Positions 38,679-46,200 of a stretch of DNA of 57,124 bases are shown here, in pieces. The notes under the pieces are model-generated. The model did no database searches. It saw only the letters and a list, made by a program, of their open reading frames with translations, and was not told the DNA's origin. Within the stretch, counting starts at the first letter, position 1, and the number at the start of each line of letters is the position of its first letter. The DNA lies in the IMG/VR virus record IMGVR_UViG_3300042261_000671, positions 1 to 57,124 of that record, one strand, 5' to 3'. The DNA comes from a virus. The position numbers and the translations under genes are program-made.

Positions 38679-39914
38679 TTAACCGAATAATTTTTCATTA
38701 GCTTCATCACCATCGATTTCAAAATCAATATCTTGTTCAAATTCTGCATATTGTTCGTCTAAAGCTTCCATTTCGGCTTGATATTCTTCATATGATGCGT
38801 ATCTGAAATATTCATAGATGATTGGATCTAGTGCTTCCAGTACTTCGCGTGTAAATACTTTACTGTTATAGAGTTGACTATCGAATAATGTTTTGTCGAG
38901 ATGTTTTACGTACCATTTTGAACCATTTTCGTAAGTTATTTCTCCAGTTTTCTTGTCAACTACAGGTTTTACTTTTGCGATTCCTACTTTTTCGAAATTT
39001 TCAGGAGTACAGAAATAATCTAATCCCTTAAAAGCGTTACATCCTTTAGAATGATCTATTTCAAATTTAACTTTTTTAGGTTTAGCCAATCTATTTTTTC
39101 TAGCCATTGCTGTTATTGTTGATCCTATAGAACCAGTAGATAATTCGTCTTTATTTTTATCTTCGAGTTTTGCCTTAGATAATAGAATGATAATAGATGC
39201 TAAGTAGTTGAGTCCTTCACCACCAGTTTGTACTGTTTGTGGGAATAAATCTTGTGTGAGATATGTGTGGTTTGTTGCAATTAAAGGAATATTGAGATAA
39301 CCAAGATCATCTATAATAATTCTGAGCATTGATTTTGTAGCTTTTGCTCTACTCATATCTTGTTTATCATTGCCCTTAATAGCATCTTCAATTTCTTTCT
39401 TAGAGGCAAGAGCACCAAGACTATCTATTACAAATAGGGTCTTAGATACATCTTCTCCCTTTTCTTTCATTTTCTTTAATTCGTCTAATAATTGTGCAAG
39501 GAATACTTTAAGGTTTTCTACTTTATTACTTCTAATTAACATGAATTTCTTTTCATCTGAAGTATCGATTCCAAACATATCGAAGTCGTTATTTTCAATA
39601 GCAAATTCAGTATCAATATATATCACATTATATCCTTCTTTTTGAGCGTTTCTAACTATATTTAAGCAAATATAGGATTTACCTGTCTGATAAGGTCCTG
39701 CGAAAATTGTAAATCTATTTGATGGAACTCCCCCTTTAAGAATACTTTTTGATAGAAGAGCGTTGAGAATATAAATTCCAGTGCTTATATATTTTCTTTC
39801 TGATTTAAGGTTGTCTATTGTAATCATAGACTTCTTTGAAAGATTTTCTATTACTGATGATATTTTACCTAAATTAAATCCATTTTCTTTTGGTTTTGCT
39901 GTGGTTTTGGCCAT
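38679..39914 (-). CDS. uvsX: RecA/UvsX-like recombinase
   Basis: A 411-residue protein with Walker A 'AGPYQTGKS' (residues 72-80), 'YNVIYIDTEFAIENNDF' (catalytic Glu strand), 'KTLFVIDSLGALAS' (Walker B) and 'IPLIATNHTYLTQDLFPQTV' (the Asn/His sensor and a DNA-binding loop), then a Gly-rich 'TGGEGLNYLASIIILLSKA'. An acidic C-terminus ('EQYAEFEQDIDFEIDGDE') fits UvsX. It forms filaments on gp32-cleared ssDNA for recombination-driven replication. A homing endonuclease gene sits just upstream. Confidence 0.93.
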   Translation of the reverse strand: MAKTTAKPKENGFNLGKISSVIENLSKKSMITIDNLKSERKYISTGIYILNALLSKSILKGGVPSNRFTIFAGPYQTGKSYICLNIVRNAQKEGYNVIYIDTEFAIENNDFDMFGIDTSDEKKFMLIRSNKVENLKVFLAQLLDELKKMKEKGEDVSKTLFVIDSLGALASKKEIEDAIKGNDKQDMSRAKATKSMLRIIIDDLGYLNIPLIATNHTYLTQDLFPQTVQTGGEGLNYLASIIILLSKAKLEDKNKDELSTGSIGSTITAMARKNRLAKPKKVKFEIDHSKGCNAFKGLDYFCTPENFEKVGIAKVKPVVDKKTGEITYENGSKWYVKHLDKTLFDSQLYNSKVFTREVLEALDPIIYEYFRYASYEEYQAEMEALDEQYAEFEQDIDFEIDGDEANEKLFG

Positions 39915-39963
39915 ATTAATAATTCTTATTTTTTAATGTCCCTAAAATGGTCATATTGGATTT

Positions 39964-41034
39964 TTATGTCATTAAAGACAAAAAGTTTAATTTATCATAT
40001 AAATTCTCATTATATTTAATTCTTATTAACTTAATGTCGTTATCTATACAAAATTTATTTTTTATTTTGTCTAACATAATAGTATATTCTAGTCTTTCTT
40101 CTCCTCCAAAATAAGTGACTGGTTCAAAATGTTGAGGACCATCATATTCTATACAAATATTTAGTTCTGATAGGTAAAAATCGAAAGGCAAGGGATTTTT
40201 ATATCTACACCCATCAAAACTTTTATATTGCTGAAATTTTATATTGTTTTCCTCTAGAAAATGTCTTATTTTTCTTTCACCTTTTGTTTCTAAACAAACA
40301 GGACATCCTTGACCATTTAAATGATTATTGAGTTTTTGAAAAAATTCACCGTGTTCAGGACATATAATTCTAATTTTTTGTTTTACATTGATATATTCTG
40401 TAAATAAGGAATAATCATATTTATTCTTATGTATTTCTGATGCTTTAGCTTTAGCCATCTCGAGATTGGATTTGTTTCTAGCACAATATGGACAACCTCT
40501 TTTTAGAAAGATATGATTATGAGGCAACTGCTCAAATTTTCCATGTTTTGGACAAATTATTATAACTTTAACATGATTATTTTTATAATTAACTAAACTA
40601 TAATCATATTTGTCACCGTGTACTTCTTTCGCTTTTTGAATAAACATTTCATTATCCCATCTTTTATTTGCACAGAATGGACATTTTTGTCCATCTAAAT
40701 GATTACCAGATCTTTGTTCAAACTCACCGTGTTCAGGACAAAATATTTTCATTTTCTTAGCGATTCCTTGAAAATCAGACATAGAATAATCATAAAAATT
40801 ATTATGAACTATATTACATCTATCAAAAAAATCTTTCGATGAAATTTTCACAGAGTTACATATAGGACATCCAGCTCCCGATAGATGATTATTTGGAAGT
40901 TGTTCAAAAATGCCGTGTTTTGGACAAATTATTTTTATATTTTTTAGCATTCCTCTATAATCCACAAGATCATAATTATATTTATCTCCGTGAACTTTTC
41001 TAAATCTATTAATCAAATCTATTTTTTTAATCAT
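39964..41034 (-). CDS. Free-standing homing endonuclease: four zinc-ribbon repeats plus VSR/EDxHD-like nuclease
   Basis: A 356-residue protein. Four repeats of about 63 residues share 'CPKHG.F.Q...NHL.G.GCP.C' with 'HGDKYDYSLV', treble-clef zinc ribbons that bind DNA. Residues about 255-350 form a very-short-patch-repair-like nuclease: 'GERKIRHFLEENNIKF', 'LPFDFYLSELNICIEYDGPQ' then H, and 'LIRIKYNEN'. It resembles the EDxHD family (I-Bth0305I), which is associated with phage recA introns. Here it sits directly upstream of uvsX, so it may cut the uvsX region of related phages. A TATATA element lies before it. Confidence 0.88.
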   Translation of the reverse strand: MIKKIDLINRFRKVHGDKYNYDLVDYRGMLKNIKIICPKHGIFEQLPNNHLSGAGCPICNSVKISSKDFFDRCNIVHNNFYDYSMSDFQGIAKKMKIFCPEHGEFEQRSGNHLDGQKCPFCANKRWDNEMFIQKAKEVHGDKYDYSLVNYKNNHVKVIIICPKHGKFEQLPHNHIFLKRGCPYCARNKSNLEMAKAKASEIHKNKYDYSLFTEYINVKQKIRIICPEHGEFFQKLNNHLNGQGCPVCLETKGERKIRHFLEENNIKFQQYKSFDGCRYKNPLPFDFYLSELNICIEYDGPQHFEPVTYFGGEERLEYTIMLDKIKNKFCIDNDIKLIRIKYNENLYDKLNFLSLMT

Positions 41035-41052
41035 ATATTCGGACTCTTTAGT

Positions 41053-41065
41053 AAATATATATATT
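41053..41065. promoter_or_regulatory. Shared bidirectional TATATA element
   Basis: AAATATATATATT is palindromic and lies between divergent genes (ATG 41034 on minus, ATG 41086 on plus), about 20 bases from each. It could serve both. Confidence 0.42.
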
Positions 41066-41085
41066 AAAAAATAAAAACCAGGACC

Positions 41086-41487
41086 ATGGCGAATAGTTTC
41101 TATCTAACCCTATGTAAATCTAGGAAAAAATTTGACAAATATTGTAAAGTTAACAGATTGAAGAACAAGGTTATAGTTGATATAAAATTAGCACTCGAGG
41201 AAAATGAAATTTATGATGATAAATATGATGATTATTTCAATCTAATGATTTATACAAGAATAATACAATCTCTTAACAAAGGAAAAGATATTTATTATAT
41301 ACCAAATTTCACTAACGAAAAATTAGATATTAAAGAAGTTCTGAAAATTAAGAAAATTCTAAAGGAAGGAACTTTGTTTAATATACTAATGTTTTTTGAT
41401 GAATTTAAAGAAGATACAAGAATACAAAACGATGTTTTAACTAATCTTGGACTGTTTGATAATTCTCAATTATTAAAAGATTATTAA
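41086..41487 (+). CDS. Hypothetical protein
   Basis: A 133-residue, mostly helical protein with a basic start ('MANSFYLTLCKSRKKFDKYC') and acidic middle ('LEENEIYDDKYDDYFNL'). No motif recognised. It has its own TATATA element and is convergent with the metallopeptidase-like gene, ending 4 bases before it. Confidence 0.68.
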   Translation: MANSFYLTLCKSRKKFDKYCKVNRLKNKVIVDIKLALEENEIYDDKYDDYFNLMIYTRIIQSLNKGKDIYYIPNFTNEKLDIKEVLKIKKILKEGTLFNILMFFDEFKEDTRIQNDVLTNLGLFDNSQLLKDY

Positions 41488-41490
41488 AAT

Positions 41491-42309
41491 TTATTTTTCG
41501 TTCAATTTTTCTTCTAGCACTAATGAAATAACTTTATGAAGTTTATTTCGATAATACAATCCTTTATCATTTACAAATTTTTGTAATTTTTTTAGATTTT
41601 CATTATTGTATTGCATGCCATATCTTTTAAGAACTTCAGTCATGCTTTTTTTATTTTTATCTATATCCCCATTATTTATTTCTTCAAATATATTAAACTC
41701 TATCATTTTTTTATAAGCCACCCAGATTACTGTTCTTCTATCTTCCATTTCTTTTGTCATATTTAATAAATCTTGATATGTTGGATTTGGATTATCTTTA
41801 ATTCCTTCCTTTAATCTACTATAAAAATCATGTAATCTGGATTTTATTTCAGTTGGATAACACATGTATAAAAATCTTGTTATATTGTCTGTTGTTTTTG
41901 AAGAAAAATTAGGATCTGTTTTCATATCAGATATTTTATGCCAATCAAAGAAGTAATCTTTTGTGCCTTTTTCTTTTTTTATAATCCAATCAATACCATG
42001 ATTTATTTCGTGGTGAGTTACTCCTTTGACATTATATTCAGAAGGTCTTACGTTAAAAAATAATTTATATCCAGTTGGAGTACTCATACTAGTAGATGGA
42101 TTAAAATGAGAAACAATATTATCATCGACACTGATTGTTATTTGATCAATATTGTATTGAGTTTTCGGTATTTCGGCTTTTTCTATAACAATTTTTCCTT
42201 TCTTATTTGGAAGAGATTGTATTTTGTCATAAACAAGATCTGATATTGCAACAACATCTTTGTTTATGCCCATTTTTTCTAAAATGAAATTATTATATTT
42301 TTTAATCAT
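41491..42309 (-). CDS. Predicted zinc metallopeptidase (HEINH) with capsid-targeting-like N-terminus
   Basis: A protein of 272 residues from ATG 42309; a TTG at 42318 would add three. The start MIKKYNNFILEKMG contains ILE, an exact [I/L]xE site. Residues 97-104 read 'VTHHEINH', an HExxH zincin site (His100, Glu101, His104). A downstream acidic ligand is possible in 'CYPTEIKSRLHDFY' (Glu after Tyr-Pro-Thr). If packaged, it would enter the cell with DNA, like T4 internal proteins. Its substrate is unknown. The start overlaps the previous stop by 8 bases. Confidence 0.72.
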   Translation of the reverse strand: MIKKYNNFILEKMGINKDVVAISDLVYDKIQSLPNKKGKIVIEKAEIPKTQYNIDQITISVDDNIVSHFNPSTSMSTPTGYKLFFNVRPSEYNVKGVTHHEINHGIDWIIKKEKGTKDYFFDWHKISDMKTDPNFSSKTTDNITRFLYMCYPTEIKSRLHDFYSRLKEGIKDNPNPTYQDLLNMTKEMEDRRTVIWVAYKKMIEFNIFEEINNGDIDKNKKSMTEVLKRYGMQYNNENLKKLQKFVNDKGLYYRNKLHKVISLVLEEKLNEK

Positions 42310-42622
42310 ATTTATCAAAATTTTCTATTGGATATACTCCTTCTCCACATGGAGTATCTGTGAAAAATACTCCTTCTTTTTCGTATCTTTGTTGACATAT
42401 TATTGTTCCGCCATCTATTATTTTAATTTCTCCTCTCCTTATCCTAATAAATTTATCTGGTATAGATTCTCCATCTATATGAAAGTTAATACAATCTTTT
42501 ATGCAGATAACTTTATCTCCTTTTTTAACAACCACATCTGGGTCCGCTAAATTTTTGGAATCGTCTTCTTCCTCCTCTTCCTCATAATCTAATTGTTCGA
42601 ATAACTTAAATTTTGTAATCAT
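42302..42622 (-). CDS. Acidic targeting-peptide protein with SH3-like domain
   Basis: A 106-residue protein starting MITKFKLFEQLDYE (LFE), then a run of Glu/Asp (residues 13-21) and a domain beginning 'VVKKGDKVICIKDCINFHI', a KOW/SH3-like pattern that recalls the domain in the protein at 13016. Three to four Cys residues are present. It overlaps and probably is co-translated with the metallopeptidase-like gene downstream. Confidence 0.72.
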   Translation of the reverse strand: MITKFKLFEQLDYEEEEEEDDSKNLADPDVVVKKGDKVICIKDCINFHIDGESIPDKFIRIRRGEIKIIDGGTIICQQRYEKEGVFFTDTPCGEGVYPIENFDKYD

Positions 42623-42625
42623 AAA

Positions 42626-42637
42626 CTTATATATTAT
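42626..42637 (-). promoter_or_regulatory. TATATA-type promoter element
   Basis: On the minus strand AATAATATATAAG lies about 4 bases before ATG 42622. Confidence 0.42.
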
Positions 42638-42660
42638 TTTTTCATTTTGTAATGCAGCTT

Positions 42661-42674
42661 TTTTAATATATAAA
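42661..42674 (+). promoter_or_regulatory. TATATA-type promoter element for the baseplate operon
   Basis: TTTTAATATATAAA lies about 17 bases before the first gene of the six-gene baseplate operon (42691-51250). It is divergent from the element at 42626. Confidence 0.45.
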
Positions 42675-42690
42675 AGAAAAAGACTTTTTA

Positions 42691-44334
42691 ATGTATTCCG
42701 AAATAGGATTTATTTTTAGTCCAGCACTGAAATCTTTTGGTAATAATAATAATACTGGAAACATATATGGTAGAACTGTAAAGATTCGTCCCGCTCCATC
42801 CAATAACCAAAGCTCACAAGGACAACAAACACAAAATAATCAGGGTCAAGGTAGTCAAAATTCATCTCAACCAGACGCCGCTCTACAAGATACTGTTTTG
42901 GTTTATAAAGACCCAAATAGCACAAATATAGTGAATTATCTTAAAGAAAATGTTTATAAATATGATAATTCCAATGAAGATCCATATATTTCTTTAATTG
43001 ATTATTTCAGTACAAGAAAAACAAAAGCTTTAGCTCTTAGAGCTGCTGACTTTGCTTATCTTAAAGATCTTGGAGTTTATCCTATAAATAGATTGTGGAT
43101 ATTAAGAAGATTTCCAGATAATTGCGTTGTTCCAAATAATCTTTTAATTTGGGGTAACGCAGTAGAACCAATATCTACAGTCGTTGGATGGATAAAAGAT
43201 AAAGAAGATCAAGAATTTTTATCAGTATCTTTTCATGAAGTATGGGTATCTCAAAATAACTGGATAGATAAAGTCATAGGTGAAATTCTTAATAAAGAAT
43301 TTGGACTCGCTGGAGATAAAATAATGAGTGTTCCTGGTTGGGGACAAGGTATCTTATTTGGAATGTTAAAAGCCATGGGATTTACAAGTGATTTTAACGC
43401 ATTCAATGTAGCAACAGGAGATCCTAATTTACTTAGAACAGGCACAATGAGAGATATTAATAATCAGGGGTTAGTATCAAAAATGGAAGTAAGATTGGAA
43501 ACATGTTACGAACAAAAATATATCAATGGAGTAGATCCAGGAATGGCTATGATGGATATAATCACAAACTTATTGAAAATGGGCACATCAGATCAAAAAT
43601 TTGTTTTGGATGCTAGTAGTAAAGTTATAGTTGATTTCTTAAATCAGATAAATAATAAACCAGACCTTGGTGCTTGGGCTACTTTTTTAGTCAATCTAGT
43701 AGGAAGTTTCCTAGAAGGAGTTAAGAATTTTATTAGTGATATGACTCAAAACGGAGGCGGCGCTGGACAACAAATAGAAGGCACGTCCGAAACAACAGAA
43801 AAACCAGCACCGGGAACTATACCAAATCCAGAAGCTAAATATACTCAATCTACATCAATACTAGGAAATCTAGCTAAAAATTTAGGTAACACTTTATTAG
43901 CAGGAACTGTCTATAAATATAGATGGCCATTAAAAGGAACTATTGGTCTTATGACTGGTATTTCTACAACCCCGTGGCATCTAACCGTCGGTAATCCATA
44001 TTCTCCAATTATAAACATTGGTAATATTATAGTAAATGATGTTTCCGTTAAATTAAGTAACGATCTTGGTTTCAATGACATGCCAGCTAGAATTGATGTT
44101 AATGTTCAAATAGATTTTGGAAGACCTCTTGGTAAACAAGAAATAGAGAAAATGTTCAATAATGGTTATAAAAGAATATATGCTAAAGATAAATCAAATA
44201 CAAATACATCTTCAGTAGTAGCATCAAGTAACACGGCAGCTTCTGGTAATCCGGCTACAGTAAATGTTGCGGCAAATCAAACACAACCCATTGAGACTAG
44301 AAATATTATTCAAAAACAAACAGGCGGAGGTTAA
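42691..44334 (+). CDS. Baseplate/tail-tube initiator protein (gp48/gp54-like)
   Basis: A 547-residue protein. After a Gln/Asn/Gly-rich low-complexity segment (residues about 30-65) comes a long central domain ('YPINRLWILRRFPDNCV') and, near residues 425-490, 'TPWHLTVGNPYSPIINIGNI' with 'DMPARIDVNVQIDFGRPLG', a pattern I associate with the tube-like domain of T4 gp48/gp54 family proteins that start the tail tube on the baseplate. The C-terminus is Ser/Asn/Thr/Gln-rich. It opens the tail-tip operon. Assignment is by pattern and order. Confidence 0.55.
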   Translation: MYSEIGFIFSPALKSFGNNNNTGNIYGRTVKIRPAPSNNQSSQGQQTQNNQGQGSQNSSQPDAALQDTVLVYKDPNSTNIVNYLKENVYKYDNSNEDPYISLIDYFSTRKTKALALRAADFAYLKDLGVYPINRLWILRRFPDNCVVPNNLLIWGNAVEPISTVVGWIKDKEDQEFLSVSFHEVWVSQNNWIDKVIGEILNKEFGLAGDKIMSVPGWGQGILFGMLKAMGFTSDFNAFNVATGDPNLLRTGTMRDINNQGLVSKMEVRLETCYEQKYINGVDPGMAMMDIITNLLKMGTSDQKFVLDASSKVIVDFLNQINNKPDLGAWATFLVNLVGSFLEGVKNFISDMTQNGGGAGQQIEGTSETTEKPAPGTIPNPEAKYTQSTSILGNLAKNLGNTLLAGTVYKYRWPLKGTIGLMTGISTTPWHLTVGNPYSPIINIGNIIVNDVSVKLSNDLGFNDMPARIDVNVQIDFGRPLGKQEIEKMFNNGYKRIYAKDKSNTNTSSVVASSNTAASGNPATVNVAANQTQPIETRNIIQKQTGGG

Positions 44335-44336
44335 AT

Positions 44337-44807
44337 ATGAGTTATTTATATACAAATGAAACAGTAGAAAGAGATTTAACTATGGGCAATTTATATGATA
44401 TAGTTGATCCCGTTATTATGTGGGACGATACTATAAAATATTATCCATATGTTGTTCAAAGAGAAGAAGCTATGAGAATGGATCTTGTTTGTTATAGTAT
44501 ATATGGCAACTTTAACTATATAGATGAACTTTTAACATTGAATCATATTCTAAATCCCTGGTCTATAAAAGAAGGAGATATAATATATTTCGCTGAAGAA
44601 GATGATATAAATTCTCTACAAATGCAGGCTAAAACAGATCAAAATAGAATTGTTAGATCTTTAGTTAATCCAAGTAAGGATACGAAAAAAGATCCTAATA
44701 GGGATGAAGGAACTGGTTTAACTCCAACAATTAAACCTACTAATTTGAAAGAAGTCGATATTGATTTTAATAGTAAGAAAATAAAAATAATGGATAGACT
44801 TAAATAA
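44337..44807 (+). CDS. Baseplate wedge protein with LysM-like fold (gp53-like)
   Basis: A 156-residue protein. 'MRMDLVCYSIYGNFNYIDEL' and 'NHILNPWSIKEGDIIYFAEE' form the LysM-type pattern (start helix, Y/G loop, N-x-I, P-x-x-I-x-x-G-D-x-I) that T4 gp53 uses to bridge baseplate wedges. The rest is a basic, disordered tail. It lies 2 bases after the gp48/54-like gene and shares one base with the next gene. Confidence 0.68.
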   Translation: MSYLYTNETVERDLTMGNLYDIVDPVIMWDDTIKYYPYVVQREEAMRMDLVCYSIYGNFNYIDELLTLNHILNPWSIKEGDIIYFAEEDDINSLQMQAKTDQNRIVRSLVNPSKDTKKDPNRDEGTGLTPTIKPTNLKEVDIDFNSKKIKIMDRLK

Positions 44808-46195
44808 TGATTGAAGTTATAAATAGATCAAATAAAAAACTTGTTACTTTAGAGTTTAGTTATAAAGAAGGAGTTAAAGATAAAGACGCCACTTCTTACG
44901 CTGACGATATAGGAAGACTTCCTTATGTTGTTATAAATGGGGTTACTATTGAAAGTAAAGATATTAGATATTTGAAAATATCTAACGATACTTTTTTACC
45001 AGGAATAGAAATAGTATTTTTTGATCCTACAGATTATATTTGGGATTCTAATTTTCCTTTAGATCAACAGATAGTTAGTATTTTAATTAGATCTAATTCG
45101 GATTTATTAATGCCTATAAGAATGGATTTCTGGATTTATGAATTTAACTCTGTTAAGAATGATGGTCAAGAATCAGAAAAGAAAACATATAGTGTATTAG
45201 GAAGATTGAATGTGCCTTATATCATAAAAAATTCTAGTTTTAAGGGAACAAGTTATGATGTATTAAAACAAATTTCCGAACAAACAGAATTGGGATTCGC
45301 TTCAAACATAGATAGCACAAACGATAATATGACGTGGATTAATTGTGGAATTGATTATGTTAGAGAACAAATACCTGAAATTGTAAAACGTTCATATATA
45401 AGTGATAACACTTTCACTTGGGCGTATGTAGATTTCTGGTATAACTTAAATTATGTTGATATTGAAAAACAAATAGGAGAAAGTACAAAAGATTCTAAAA
45501 CAGTCGATCCAAACTCTTCACTAACTGGAACAGATGATACTTTACCTTTAATTTTATCAAATCATCCTAATTATAAATCGACTAATCTTTATATAGATAA
45601 GTTTAATTTAGTAAATAGTTCAACTCAAACAAATTTCGAATTAGGTTATAACCCACACATATATTACTATACCATGAAGGAAAAGAAGATAAATAATTTA
45701 TTGTTAGATACTATATCTTCTAAGGGAGATAATAGTGATAAGATAGTATTAAAAGGGCAGCCCCAGGATAATAATTATGGAATAAATCAATCGAAAAATT
45801 ATTTCTTAGGTAAAATTGATGTCGATAATTCACATGAAAATTATTTATATGCTGAACAAATGAATTTGCATAATATTAAGTTTATACAAAATGTTAGTAT
45901 GACTGTTATATTGAAAAATATTAATTTTCATTTATATAGATTTCAGCCAGTTAAAATAAATATTTATAAATTAAAACAATTGGGCAATGACACAAATCCT
46001 GTAACAAGCGCAGATATTCAAAGTTCGAAGGATGTTGATAAATATAAATTGAACGAGAGATTAAGCGGAGATTGGTTAATTGTTGGTATAAATTATACAT
46101 ATAGAAAAAGAGAGAATAGTGCAGGTAAAATGGTACAAGAAGTAAACTTAGTTAGAAGAGAATTAAGTGCAGCTAAGATAGCAAAAAATGATTAA
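44807..46195 (+). CDS. Baseplate hub protein (gp27-like)
   Basis: A 462-residue beta-rich protein. 'LRYLKI'-type start of the first domain, 'FLPGIEIVFFDPTDYIWDSN', then 'SVLGRLNVPYIIKNSSFKGT' and 'SYDVLKQISEQTELGF' (a tail-hub region of the gp27/gpD kind), with 'FTWAYVDFWYNLNYVDIEKQ' and the ending 'WLIVGINYTYRKRE' typical of hub proteins. It would form the trimeric hub ring that holds the gp5-like spike protein encoded downstream. Confidence 0.72.
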   Translation: MIEVINRSNKKLVTLEFSYKEGVKDKDATSYADDIGRLPYVVINGVTIESKDIRYLKISNDTFLPGIEIVFFDPTDYIWDSNFPLDQQIVSILIRSNSDLLMPIRMDFWIYEFNSVKNDGQESEKKTYSVLGRLNVPYIIKNSSFKGTSYDVLKQISEQTELGFASNIDSTNDNMTWINCGIDYVREQIPEIVKRSYISDNTFTWAYVDFWYNLNYVDIEKQIGESTKDSKTVDPNSSLTGTDDTLPLILSNHPNYKSTNLYIDKFNLVNSSTQTNFELGYNPHIYYYTMKEKKINNLLLDTISSKGDNSDKIVLKGQPQDNNYGINQSKNYFLGKIDVDNSHENYLYAEQMNLHNIKFIQNVSMTVILKNINFHLYRFQPVKINIYKLKQLGNDTNPVTSADIQSSKDVDKYKLNERLSGDWLIVGINYTYRKRENSAGKMVQEVNLVRRELSAAKIAKND

Positions 46196-46200
46196 AATTA

